Shown here: one piece after another, positions 25,802-32,902 of the stretch | How the letters are laid out: the number at the start of each line of letters is the position of its first letter | How positions within the stretch are numbered: position 1 is the first letter of the stretch | Source: Chthonomonadales bacterium | GTDB lineage: Bacteria; Armatimonadota; Chthonomonadetes; Chthonomonadales; CAJBBX01 | Length of the DNA: 33,805 nucleotides | Reading direction: 5' to 3' | NCBI GenBank assembly: GCA_013360745.1 | Contig: JABWBA010000032.1 | Span: 1 to 33,805, forward strand | Position numbers and translations under genes: made by a program | The notes under the pieces: generated by a model | Database searches by the model: none | Told to the model about the DNA's origin: nothing | Seen by the model: the letters and a program-made list of their open reading frames with translations, nothing else

Positions 25802-26419
25802 GTGCAAGCCGTGGCTGACTCAGATGCGGCGCTCGTGGAACGCTGCAGATCCGACGACCACCGCGCGTTCGATCAAATCGTGGTTCTGTACAAGGATCGC
25901 GTGCTGAACTACGTTCGGGGCATGATATCGGATCGAGACGACGCTGATGACATCGCACAACAAACCTTCGTCAAAGCGTATGTCGGACTTCGATCCTTCC
26001 AAAATCGAGCTTCGCTGCATACATGGATACTGCGCATCGCCACGAACCTGTGCATCGATTATCGTCGACGACGCGGAAGGCCCGATCGGCGCCCGGTATA
26101 TCTAGGAGCCACAGGGGACGATGCTCAGGCAGCAGCGCTGGAGATCGTGGATACTCGTTGCGATCCGGCTCAGGCCTACGCCAGGCAAGAGATGTCCCTG
26201 CTTACGAGGAACGCTATCGAAGCCTTGCCCGATCGATTGAGAACGGTGCTGATCTTGCATGATATGGAGGGGCTGCCCTATGAGGAAATCGCTCGCATCG
26301 TTCGATGTCCGCTGGGCACCGTGAAGTCCCGCCTGTTCCATGCCAGAATGAACGTTCGAGAGCAGTTGTTGCCCTATCTACGAGGCGATGTCCTTGCCCA
26401 GGATGGAGAAAGCCGATGA
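25802..26419 (+). CDS. ECF RNA polymerase sigma factor (RpoE-like)
   Basis: 205 residues from a GTG with GGAGG 11 nt upstream; a second GTG three codons later is an alternative. Region 2 (about residues 22-90) carries 'VLNYVRGMISDRDDADDIAQQTFVKAY' and 'HTWILRIATNLCIDYRRRR', the core-binding and -10 recognition helices. Region 4 (about 135-190) has 'LPDRLRTVLILHDMEGLPYEEIA' and a helix-turn-helix 'CPLGTVKSRLFHAR'. Regions 1 and 3 are missing, as expected of ECF factors. It redirects RNA polymerase, probably in response to envelope stress given its neighbours. The stop overlaps the anti-sigma ATG (ATGA). ECF factors usually activate their own operon, but no matching promoter motif could be placed upstream. 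Confidence 0.95.
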   Translation: MQAVADSDAALVERCRSDDHRAFDQIVVLYKDRVLNYVRGMISDRDDADDIAQQTFVKAYVGLRSFQNRASLHTWILRIATNLCIDYRRRRGRPDRRPVYLGATGDDAQAAALEIVDTRCDPAQAYARQEMSLLTRNAIEALPDRLRTVLILHDMEGLPYEEIARIVRCPLGTVKSRLFHARMNVREQLLPYLRGDVLAQDGESR

Positions 26420-26907
26420 CGTGCGATAAAGCGAGGCGGTTGGTCTCAATGCGGATAGACGGGACGATCTCCGCGGGCGATCTCCTCAACCTCGACGAGC
26501 ATCTAGTCCGGTGCACGGGCTGCAGTGTAGTGGCCTCCGATCTCGAAAGGATCACCGCAAATCTACGGTCTATCGAACACGTTCAGGCGTCGGATGCATT
26601 CCTTGACAACGTACGCCAGCGCCTTTCGGAACTGCCGGACCGTTCACGCCGCGCACCTATGCTTCATTCGTGGTATCGCCCACTGGGCGCAGCCGCAGTG
26701 GCCATCACGGCTGCTGCCGTGTTGATCACCTTTCAGCTACGCAACACGAGCGTACACGAAGATCGTGCTGCCGCGGTGCACGGCGCCATCGCACAGGCTC
26801 GCGTGCAGCATATGGCGCTTGCCGCCTCCAGTCCGCTGGAGGACATCACTGTGGCAACGCTGAACGGCGAAACGGATGTGATCTCGGCGCAGGACTCCGA
26901 TCCTTAG
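26416..26907 (+). CDS. Membrane-anchored zinc-finger anti-sigma factor
   Basis: 163 residues from an ATG overlapping the sigma stop. His29-x-x-x-Cys33-x-x-Cys36 in 'LDEHLVRCTGC' is the zinc-binding anti-sigma (ZAS) motif, with Cys3 as a possible fourth ligand. A single membrane helix lies at about residues 88-108 (Ala/Val/Ile-rich), so the N-terminus is cytoplasmic and the last ~55 residues are periplasmic. It should hold the ECF factor inactive until an envelope signal causes proteolysis or conformational change. The third gene, an RseB-like exported protein, fits as a periplasmic sensor, but the RseA-RseB pairing is inferred from order and topology, not from shared residues. Confidence 0.9.
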   Translation: MTCDKARRLVSMRIDGTISAGDLLNLDEHLVRCTGCSVVASDLERITANLRSIEHVQASDAFLDNVRQRLSELPDRSRRAPMLHSWYRPLGAAAVAITAAAVLITFQLRNTSVHEDRAAAVHGAIAQARVQHMALAASSPLEDITVATLNGETDVISAQDSDP

Positions 26908-26984
26908 GTTCCAGATATAGCCCCATGCAAGATCGAACGTTGAGAACCGCATATCGGCATTCACAGGGATACCACCGATCCATC

Positions 26985-27992
26985 ATGGGTCGAGCGGTGT
27001 GGATTCTCGTTGTTGGGCTGACTTCGATTGCACCGATGGCGCTCGCTCAGCTTCACGTGACGACGGCAGGCTCGAACGAGAACCGAGCGCGGCGTCTTCT
27101 TGCCCTGTATCTGCATCGAGGCCAGACGACGCCCTACATCGCAGAACAGACCACACGAACGTTTACAGGAGGTATGGCGGAATCACGTCAGATCGTGAAG
27201 CACGCTGGACCGGGACGTCAACGGATTGAGTATCTAGCTCCAAATGCTCGCCGAGGCGATGTGATTCTCATCGTCGGCTCGCGAATGCTGCATTATCGCG
27301 CCCAACCTCGACCCCGCCTCTTCACGGGAGACGCCCCGGCCGATCACTTCGCGACACGTGCGCGGGACCTGTTGATCTCGGTCCGCAAGGGTCGCGTCCG
27401 TCTCGATCTGGTCGGCTCTGAGGAGGTCTCCGGACGCCCAGCCGCGATCGTCGATATCCACCCAAAGGGCGGAGGAGCCCACAAGCGATTCTGGATCGAT
27501 ACCGAATACGGCGTCTGCCTCAAACATGAAACGATCAACAGGTCTGGCGATGTCCTTGCATCGACGAAGCTAACCCGCATCGATTATGCACCTAGACTGA
27601 ACGATCGGGAGTTTAACCCGGCCTCGTTGCCAGCGGCGCCGATCGAAGCGATGGTCCCCAGATCGCCCTCCGTCGGGACCATCGCAGAGGCGCAGAAGCA
27701 GGTCGCCTTTACCATCCGAGCGCCCAGCGCGCCGGACCGCTATACGGTACGGGGAATCTGGATTATCGGAGAGGGTGCGAAGCGGGGCGTGCTCCTCCGG
27801 TATTCGGACGACGTGAACCCGTTCACCGTCACGCTCCGAGCGGCCCCAAAACTGGAGGCTCGGACCCTGAAGGACGCACCACCGCGCCGTCGACGCGGCA
27901 TCACTGTTTGGACGAGTCGCGGCGTCGTGTACTCGTTGATCGGCACGCTCTCACCGGAGATGCAGCGATCGATCGTGGACAGTGTGGATTAG
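26985..27992 (+). CDS. Exported MucB/RseB-like (LolA-fold) protein
   Basis: 335 residues from the ATG at 26985, chosen because it gives a clean signal peptide (about residues 3-21, ending Ala-Leu-Ala); an in-frame ATG at 26925 would add 20 residues. The following section resembles the MucB/RseB N-terminal or LolA-like fold: 'PYIAEQTTRTFTGG', 'GRQRIEYLAP', 'GDVILIVGSRMLHYR', then 'FWIDTEYGVCLKHETINRSGDVLASTKLTRIDY', the alternating strands of a half beta barrel. The last ~110 residues form a second domain with an Ala-Gln-x-x-Val-x-Phe start, like the RseB C-terminal or DUF4367-type domain. In the RseB model it binds mislocalised lipids and controls anti-sigma cleavage. That function is inferred from position after the sigma/anti-sigma pair. 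Confidence 0.8.
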   Translation: MGRAVWILVVGLTSIAPMALAQLHVTTAGSNENRARRLLALYLHRGQTTPYIAEQTTRTFTGGMAESRQIVKHAGPGRQRIEYLAPNARRGDVILIVGSRMLHYRAQPRPRLFTGDAPADHFATRARDLLISVRKGRVRLDLVGSEEVSGRPAAIVDIHPKGGGAHKRFWIDTEYGVCLKHETINRSGDVLASTKLTRIDYAPRLNDREFNPASLPAAPIEAMVPRSPSVGTIAEAQKQVAFTIRAPSAPDRYTVRGIWIIGEGAKRGVLLRYSDDVNPFTVTLRAAPKLEARTLKDAPPRRRRGITVWTSRGVVYSLIGTLSPEMQRSIVDSVD

Positions 27993-28026
27993 GCAGCGCC
28001 GATATCGCCGATCGTTGTGAATAGGG

Positions 28027-28055
28027 ACGGGGTACGGTTGGCCGCCGTACCCCGT
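28027..28055. terminator. Perfect hairpin between convergent genes, probable bidirectional terminator
   Basis: An 11-bp perfect stem (28027-28037 with 28045-28055) closes a 7-nt loop in the 74-nt gap between the RseB-like gene and the Gfo/Idh gene. Only a short TTT follows on the plus strand, so efficiency is uncertain, but position and symmetry fit a shared terminator. Confidence 0.7.
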
Positions 28056-28066
28056 TTCCGTGTTGA

Positions 28067-29122
28067 TCAGGCCAGCACAATCTCACGACCATCGGCTGCG
28101 CTGCGATATAGGGCGTCCAGGACGGTGATCACATCGAGCGACTGCTCAGCCGGTACCGGCGATGGAGCTCCTGTCGCTACCGCCTCTGCAAAGGCCATGC
28201 ACTCCAGCGCATGGGGTTCACCGCCCGCCTTGTTCTGCAGCTGGACATCGAAGTGCTGGCGCGTCTCGTTATCCGTTCGAAGCAGTATGTTCTGCGGCCA
28301 ATGCGCACCGCCTCCCTCGCCGTACAGCCACATCTGCATATCCTCGCCGTGGGTCTTCGGGTGATTCAGGAGCCATGAGACCTCGAGAACCAGGGTGGCT
28401 CCGTTCTCGAAGCGAACGAACGCCGCGGCGAACTCCTCGACATCCCAGCTATCCGGTATGGCGCCGCCCCAGTTCGAGAATGCGCCCGGCAGCTTCCGGA
28501 GCCGATCCTGCGTCACACCGCTAACGGTCACCGGGCGCGGATTCCCCATCATCCAGAGAGTCAGATCGAGGATATGGACGCCGATGTCGATACAGGGCCC
28601 GCCTCCGCTATGCTTCTTTTCAACGAACGTTCCGCGCGTCGGAGCGCCTGATCGCCGAAGCATCCAGCTACGCGCGTGGTAGATGCTTCCGAGGGCGCCG
28701 GCGTCGATCTGGGTCTTCAAGGCCTTCGCAGCGCCTTCGAAACGGAAGTGCTGCGCCGTCATCAACATTCGTCCGCTTCGGTCTCTGGCCTCGATCATGG
28801 TGCGAATATCCTCGGGCGTCGGGGCAAGAGGCTTCTCACAGATCACGTGTTTGCCGGCGTCCAGAGCCGCCACGGTTAACGGCGTATGATACATGTTCGG
28901 CGTACATACGTCGATGATGTCGAGCTCCGGATCCGCGATCATGGCGTACGGATCATCGTACAGACGATCGATGCCAAGATCCGATCCGCGGGCTCGCAGC
29001 ACTTCGCCATCGACATCGGCAAGCGCGGCGAGTTCCGCATGCGGGCTATCCCGCCAGCCAGGGAAGTGGGTATTTGCGATGCCACGTACGCCGATCACAC
29101 CGACCTTCAACGTCTTGCTCAT
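28067..29122 (-). CDS. Gfo/Idh/MocA-family NAD(P)-dependent oxidoreductase
   Basis: 351 residues; GGGAGA lies about 5 nt before the ATG. The N-terminal Rossmann fold starts 'KVGVIGVRGIANTH', a Gly-x-Gly variant. Glu96-Lys97-Pro98 in 'HVICEKPLAP' is the family EKP motif, with Lys97 catalytic. Asp179 and His183 in 'CIDIGVHILDL' match the usual catalytic Asp/His pair of the substrate domain. These enzymes oxidise or epimerise sugars and inositols with a bound nucleotide. The gene lies 75 nt after the DegT-type aminotransferase gene in the same direction. This pairing is common in amino-sugar and nucleotide-sugar pathways: a ketone made by one enzyme is aminated by the other. That coupling is inference, and no nucleotidyltransferase is nearby. 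The 3' end meets the hairpin at 28027-28055. Confidence 0.95.
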   Translation of the reverse strand: MSKTLKVGVIGVRGIANTHFPGWRDSPHAELAALADVDGEVLRARGSDLGIDRLYDDPYAMIADPELDIIDVCTPNMYHTPLTVAALDAGKHVICEKPLAPTPEDIRTMIEARDRSGRMLMTAQHFRFEGAAKALKTQIDAGALGSIYHARSWMLRRSGAPTRGTFVEKKHSGGGPCIDIGVHILDLTLWMMGNPRPVTVSGVTQDRLRKLPGAFSNWGGAIPDSWDVEEFAAAFVRFENGATLVLEVSWLLNHPKTHGEDMQMWLYGEGGGAHWPQNILLRTDNETRQHFDVQLQNKAGGEPHALECMAFAEAVATGAPSPVPAEQSLDVITVLDALYRSAADGREIVLA

Positions 29123-29147
29123 AGTTCTCCCTTTGTTGGTGATTACG

Positions 29148-29168
29148 GTTCAGCTCCCAGCGCTGAAC
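29148..29168 (-). other. Intergenic hairpin between DegT and Gfo/Idh genes
   Basis: A perfect 7-bp stem (29148-29154 with 29162-29168) closes a 7-nt loop in the 75-nt gap between the two minus-strand genes. No T-run follows on the minus strand, so a partial terminator or mRNA-stability element is possible, as is chance. Confidence 0.3.
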
Positions 29169-29197
29169 TCATTGCACGACATCATCCTGCATGCTGC

Positions 29198-30472
29198 CTA
29201 TCCAAACGCTCGGTCGACTTTATTGATTGCCGAGGCCATCGCCCGCGCATGCTCGACTTGCATAGTCATCGTGAAGCCAAACCGGAGCGCCCTGTCGAGT
29301 ATATCGAGCGTTCGCGGGCACATCTCTATCGAGTACTCTGTCGAACCCTGATAGCGAGGATCCGTCCACGGTGAAGCTGCAGGCGTGTGCGCTCCCTTGC
29401 CCAGGATCGAATCCCAGTACCGATAGATATGGCGATCTGGAAATCCGTCGTTATGCGCGGTCCCGCACGGAAGCCCTTCAGCCGTCAATGCGGCGGCGAA
29501 CTTCAGGGCCAGCTCAGCGTCGCGGACGATGATCGCGGCGCTGATTCCGCAATCCCCCTCCGGATCATCGACGTGTTGAAGCGCGTAACAACGGGGCTCG
29601 TCGAGGGCGCTGAGAAACGCCTGCTTCAAGGAACGTGTATGGGCAAGGATGCGATCCAGCTTCTGAAGTTGAACCGTTGCGATGGCGCCGAGAAGCTCGG
29701 ACGGCCGGTAGCACTGGGTCGAAAACGGCTCGGAAAGCCAGCCCTCCTCGGGTGTCGCGTCTCGCATCCACATCGGCAGCGCGGGATCAGCGGCAAAACT
29801 GGCGCGTTCGTATACGAGATCGTCGTTAGTGAAGACCAGGCCGCCCTCACCGCAGGTGATGATTTTGAAGTAGTTGAGACTCCATGCGCCCGCGTGTCCC
29901 CATGTCCCGACCACCCTTCCCCGATACCTGCCACCGATGCACTGGCAGCAATCTTCGATGACCAGCAGATCGTGGTCCCGGGCTATCGCACACAGATCTG
30001 CAAGGCGGGCCGGCACTCCCTGCATATGGACCGGGATGATCGCCCGCGTATGCCGGGTGATCTTGCGCTCCACATCGAGGGGGTCGAGGCCCAGGCTGTC
30101 ATCGATCTCGCCAACCACCGGCACAGCCCCCGCAGCGACCACGGCCGCCGCAGTCGCAATATAGGTATAACCGGGCAGGATCACCTCGTCGCCCGGCCCT
30201 ATTCCCAGTCCGGATAGGGCGCAGATCAGTGCGCTGGTACCGGAGTTCACCATCAGCGCATGTTCGACGCCAATCCAATGGGCAGCAGCGCGCTCGAAAT
30301 GACGGACGCGGCTCTCAGGATGGAATCGAAACAGACGTCCCGATCGGAGCACCTCGGTTGCCGCAGCGACTTCCTCATCGCCCAACAGAGAGACGCCGTG
30401 TCCTCCTCCGGGCGTACCGGGCAAGGGCTCAGCGATGGCCTTTGGGCCACCATGAATGGCCAGTCGATCCAT
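29198..30472 (-). CDS. DegT/DnrJ/EryC1/StrS-family PLP aminotransferase
   Basis: 424 residues; GGAG lies 8 nt before the ATG. Fold type I features are visible: 'MVNSGTSALICALSGLGIGPGDEVILPGYTYIATAAAV' (the cofactor-phosphate loop and first helix), Asp174 in 'VIEDCCQCIGG' (pyridine-nitrogen contact) and Lys203 in 'SLNYFKIITCGEGG' as the Schiff-base lysine. An N-terminal 'LAIHGGPKAI' is typical of the branch with StsC/GabT-like sugar or cyclitol aminotransferases. These enzymes transaminate keto-sugars, usually nucleotide-linked, using glutamate or glutamine. Its partner is probably the Gfo/Idh dehydrogenase 75 nt downstream. It is divergent from ccmA, 136 nt between starts. A modest promoter match lies just upstream. 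The exact sugar is unknown. Confidence 0.95.
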   Translation of the reverse strand: MDRLAIHGGPKAIAEPLPGTPGGGHGVSLLGDEEVAAATEVLRSGRLFRFHPESRVRHFERAAAHWIGVEHALMVNSGTSALICALSGLGIGPGDEVILPGYTYIATAAAVVAAGAVPVVGEIDDSLGLDPLDVERKITRHTRAIIPVHMQGVPARLADLCAIARDHDLLVIEDCCQCIGGRYRGRVVGTWGHAGAWSLNYFKIITCGEGGLVFTNDDLVYERASFAADPALPMWMRDATPEEGWLSEPFSTQCYRPSELLGAIATVQLQKLDRILAHTRSLKQAFLSALDEPRCYALQHVDDPEGDCGISAAIIVRDAELALKFAAALTAEGLPCGTAHNDGFPDRHIYRYWDSILGKGAHTPAASPWTDPRYQGSTEYSIEMCPRTLDILDRALRFGFTMTMQVEHARAMASAINKVDRAFG

Positions 30473-30490
30473 TAGATGCTCCAGAGCCGT

Positions 30491-30518
30491 AGCATAGCCT
30501 CCGACGGCGCTGCATCAA
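30491..30518 (-). promoter_or_regulatory. Candidate promoter of the DegT-Gfo/Idh genes
   Basis: On the minus strand TTGATG (30513-30518) and TATGCT (30491-30496) are 16 nt apart, each matching four of six consensus bases. Transcription would begin near 30484, about 12 nt before the ATG, which would cut very close to the GGAG site. Tentative. Confidence 0.3.
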
Positions 30519-30592
30519 GATACTGCGTCGCCCCGGTCTATTCCTCGTCCTCCAGCCATGATATCTGCGCTATCGCCAATGATCGGGCTAGG

Positions 30593-30598
30593 TATACT
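30593..30598 (+). promoter_or_regulatory. Candidate -10 box upstream of ccmA
   Basis: TATACT lies 10 nt before the ATG at 30609, with no matching -35 at 16-18 nt. If it is used, the start would be near 30605 and ccmA would be almost leaderless, which would agree with the absence of a ribosome site. Confidence 0.3.
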
Positions 30599-30608
30599 CC
30601 TCCATCGT

Positions 30609-31274
30609 ATGGACTCGCCTTATCCCCGCTCGATGGAGATCGACGCAACAGTCAGCGCCACCCTCCGTAAAGTGTCGATGGTCTATGGTAGACGCACCGT
30701 GTTTCGTGACATCTGCAGCAGTGTTGAGTCGGGCTCTGTCCTTGCGATCGCCGGCCCGAACGGCTCCGGCAAGAGCACCCTCATCAAGATCATCGCGGGC
30801 CTACTGCAGCCAGAAACAGGCGACGTCGAGATACGGTTCCAGGAACGTCTTCTGGATCCCCTGCACCGACGTCCGTTGATCGGTATGGTCGCGCCCGACC
30901 TCGGACTCTACGGGTCGCTCACCGGAATCGAGCATGTACAACTCTTTGCCAAACTCCGGGGTCTGCGCTACGGCATCGAGACGGCAGGAGAGTTGCTCGC
31001 TCGGGTCGGGCTCAAAGCGCGCCGCGGCGATCCTGTTCGCGCGTATTCCTCCGGCATGCGACAACGACTCCGCCTGGCCTGTGCGGTCTTGCACGCACCG
31101 CGGATCCTGCTTCTCGACGAACCGTATATGGCTCTGGATACATCCGGAGTGGAGGTGGTTCGATCTCTGATCGACGAGCAACGTCGACGAGGGATCACAC
31201 TGATCGCCGGTAATGACGAACGGGAGTTGGCGCTCGCAGATGAACGGCTTTCGCTTGTCGGATCATCAGGCTGA
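30609..31274 (+). CDS. ccmA: CcmA, ATPase of the cytochrome c maturation haem-release ABC complex
   Basis: 221 residues from the ATG at 30609; an ATG at 30633 is an alternative and neither has a clear ribosome site. Walker A is at residues 49-57 (Gly-Pro-Asn-Gly-Ser-Gly-Lys-Ser-Thr), the signature is 'YSSGMRQRL' at 146-154, and Walker B ends Asp170-Glu171-Pro. CcmA with CcmB and CcmC releases haem-loaded CcmE, and its position before ccmB supports the name. Two switch elements look unusual: the Q-loop region reads 'GMVAPDLGLYGSLT' with no Gln, and the H-loop His is replaced by Asn202 in 'IAGNDER'. Both are read by eye and could reflect a subfamily. The gene is divergent from the DegT gene and starts the ccm operon. 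Confidence 0.88.
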   Translation: MDSPYPRSMEIDATVSATLRKVSMVYGRRTVFRDICSSVESGSVLAIAGPNGSGKSTLIKIIAGLLQPETGDVEIRFQERLLDPLHRRPLIGMVAPDLGLYGSLTGIEHVQLFAKLRGLRYGIETAGELLARVGLKARRGDPVRAYSSGMRQRLRLACAVLHAPRILLLDEPYMALDTSGVEVVRSLIDEQRRRGITLIAGNDERELALADERLSLVGSSG

Positions 31275-31284
31275 GATACGGTCG

Positions 31285-31383
31285 ATGGACGGGAGGATCA
31301 CCACTATCAGCGCCGGTATCATGGAGAGCTTTCCTGTTATTACGACCGCGACACGCGGTCCAGGCTCCGTATCGGAACGATGA
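31285..31383 (+). CDS. Possible 32-residue ORF between ccmA and ccmB
   Basis: The 105-nt gap between ccmA and ccmB contains an ATG-started frame of 32 codons whose TGA overlaps the ccmB ATG (ATGA), the same overlap used elsewhere in this operon. No ribosome site precedes it and its sequence ('ITTISAGIMESFPVITTATRG') resembles nothing I know. It could be a coupling leader or chance. Confidence 0.2.
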   Translation: MDGRITTISAGIMESFPVITTATRGPGSVSER

Positions 31384-32066
31384 CCGGTCGATCCATGTGG
31401 TTCGAGCAGGCATTCGCCGTTTGCGCGAAGGACCTGCGCATCGAGTTTCGTGAGCGGACCGCAGTCAGCGCGGTGGTGTTATTTTCCGTAACCTCCCTGG
31501 TAGTCCTGGGCTTCGCATTGGCAGGCAACAATCTCGCCCGTGAGGTAAGTGCGCCACTTCTCTGGGTTGTTATGTTTTATGCCGCCTTCTCGGGGCTTGC
31601 GCACGTATTTACTGTGGAGGAGGACGGCGGAACGAGTATGACTTTGCAGCTTGCGGCGGACCCTACGGCTGTCTACTTCGGAAAACTGCTCTATAATCTG
31701 GCCCTCCTCTCCTGTGTCGCCCTGATCGCGGTGCCGCTGTTCCTGGTGATCTCTGCGGTGCCGGTGCCCTATCCATGGAAGCTGATCGCCGTGGTCAGCG
31801 GCGGTTCGTTCGCACTCGCATCAGCGGCTACCATGACCGGAGTCATCGTCGCGAAAGCCCGCGGGCGCGGCGCCCTGTTTGGGGCTCTCGGTTTCCCTAT
31901 GGTTTTACCTCTGCTCATCATGGCGGTGGTGGCAACGCGGAATGCATTGAACCCGGAATCCATGGCATGGGAACCGCTGCGTGATGTTGGCGGCTTGATC
32001 GCGTACGGTACGATGATGGGCGCGGCATCCTTCCTGCTGTTTCCGTACGTATGGGAGAGCAACTAG
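31380..32066 (+). CDS. ccmB: CcmB, membrane subunit of the CcmABC complex
   Basis: 228 residues with six hydrophobic segments of the expected CcmB layout. It begins with a cytoplasmic 'AVCAKDLRIEFRERTAVSAVVLFS', which matches the conserved CcmB start (KDLRxExR). Next come 'GLAHVFTVEEDGGT' and 'KLLYNLALL', the other family landmarks. In the cytochrome c maturation system it is the permease subunit that pairs with CcmA. It lies between ccmA and ccmC in the standard order. The ATG is preceded by GGAA only 4 nt away, a weak site, so translation may depend on coupling with the small frame ending at 31383 or on read-through from ccmA. A second ATG at codon 6 is possible. Confidence 0.9.
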   Translation: MTGRSMWFEQAFAVCAKDLRIEFRERTAVSAVVLFSVTSLVVLGFALAGNNLAREVSAPLLWVVMFYAAFSGLAHVFTVEEDGGTSMTLQLAADPTAVYFGKLLYNLALLSCVALIAVPLFLVISAVPVPYPWKLIAVVSGGSFALASAATMTGVIVAKARGRGALFGALGFPMVLPLLIMAVVATRNALNPESMAWEPLRDVGGLIAYGTMMGAASFLLFPYVWESN

Positions 32067-32070
32067 CATT

Positions 32071-32745
32071 ATGCGCGGTACTATCGGCCTGCACTGGCAG
32101 ATCGCTGCGGGTCTGTTTCTTACGCTAACCACCTGGGGCGGAATGGCGTACGTGCGGCCCGCGATGGGCTTCCTGTATCCGGACGGCGCCCGGATCATCA
32201 TCTTCCATGTTCCCTGTGCGTGGATCGCGTGCCTTGCCTACATCACTGCCGCCTACCACGCCGTTGGTGTTCTGCGAAAACCGCGGGATTGGTTCCGGTC
32301 GGACGCATCCTGCGAGGCGGCGATGGAGCTGGGTCTGTTGTTCTCACTGTTGACCACGGTTACCGGCAGCATCTTCTCAAGGCTGCAATGGGGTGCGTTC
32401 TGGAGCTGGGATCCCCGTCAGACGTCCATTCTCGTGATCATGCTCCTTTTCGCTGCCTACCTGGTCCTGCGGAGCGCGGTGACGGATCCGAATCTCCGAG
32501 CACGGCTGAGCGCAGCCTATGCTCTGCTCGCCGTCGTCCCCGGCCTATTCCTGATCTGGGTCCTCCCGCGCATCGTGAATACGCTCCACAGCGGGGCGAA
32601 TCAGGCTGTGATCGGCGGAGGCATGGATGCGCAGTATCGGACCGTACTCTACGGCCTTGCGCTGCCCGGCTTCCTCTGCATCTACGCCTGGCTCATGCGA
32701 TTGCGAATCCGCGCCGCAATGGTGATCGCTGCCGGTAGCAACTAG
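32071..32745 (+). CDS. ccmC: CcmC, haem-handling protein of cytochrome c maturation
   Basis: 224 residues with six membrane segments. The tryptophan-rich WWD-type motif is 'WGAFWSWDPRQTS' at about 107-119. Conserved periplasmic histidines are at His46 ('IFHVPCAWI') and His173 ('TLHSG'). CcmC loads haem onto CcmE, and these histidines with the Trp-rich loop hold the haem iron. It starts 4 nt after ccmB and is followed by ccmD, the usual arrangement. No motif residue looks changed here, which contrasts with the altered CcmE haem site downstream. The start ATG has no strong ribosome site, so coupling to ccmB is likely. Confidence 0.95.
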   Translation: MRGTIGLHWQIAAGLFLTLTTWGGMAYVRPAMGFLYPDGARIIIFHVPCAWIACLAYITAAYHAVGVLRKPRDWFRSDASCEAAMELGLLFSLLTTVTGSIFSRLQWGAFWSWDPRQTSILVIMLLFAAYLVLRSAVTDPNLRARLSAAYALLAVVPGLFLIWVLPRIVNTLHSGANQAVIGGGMDAQYRTVLYGLALPGFLCIYAWLMRLRIRAAMVIAAGSN

Positions 32746-32773
32746 TATTGATAACATTGGACGGAGATACACA

Positions 32774-32902
32774 ATGATCTCAAATCAAGCCTGGACGGTA
32801 GCCGTTCCCATCATCGTATGGATCGGCGTCCTGCTATATGTCATGCATGTAGACCGAAAGGTGGCGGCTGCAACACGTGCTCTGGAGGATAACGACCTGT
32901 GA
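32774..32902 (+). CDS. ccmD: CcmD-like small membrane protein
   Basis: 42 residues; GGAG lies 7 nt before the ATG. It has one membrane helix (about residues 8-25, 'VAVPIIVWIGVLLYVMHVD') followed by a basic then acidic helix 'RKVAAATRALE', the CcmD pattern. CcmD helps release haem-CcmE from the CcmABC complex. It sits in the standard place between ccmC and ccmE, and its TGA overlaps the ccmE GTG (GTGA). Such small proteins are easily missed by gene finders; assignment rests on size, topology and position. Confidence 0.85.
   Translation: MISNQAWTVAVPIIVWIGVLLYVMHVDRKVAAATRALEDNDL

Noticed and set aside
25578-25907. 109-codon plus-strand frame across the sigma-factor start
   Set aside because: It overlaps the sigma gene in another frame, covers the ParA promoter and resembles no family.
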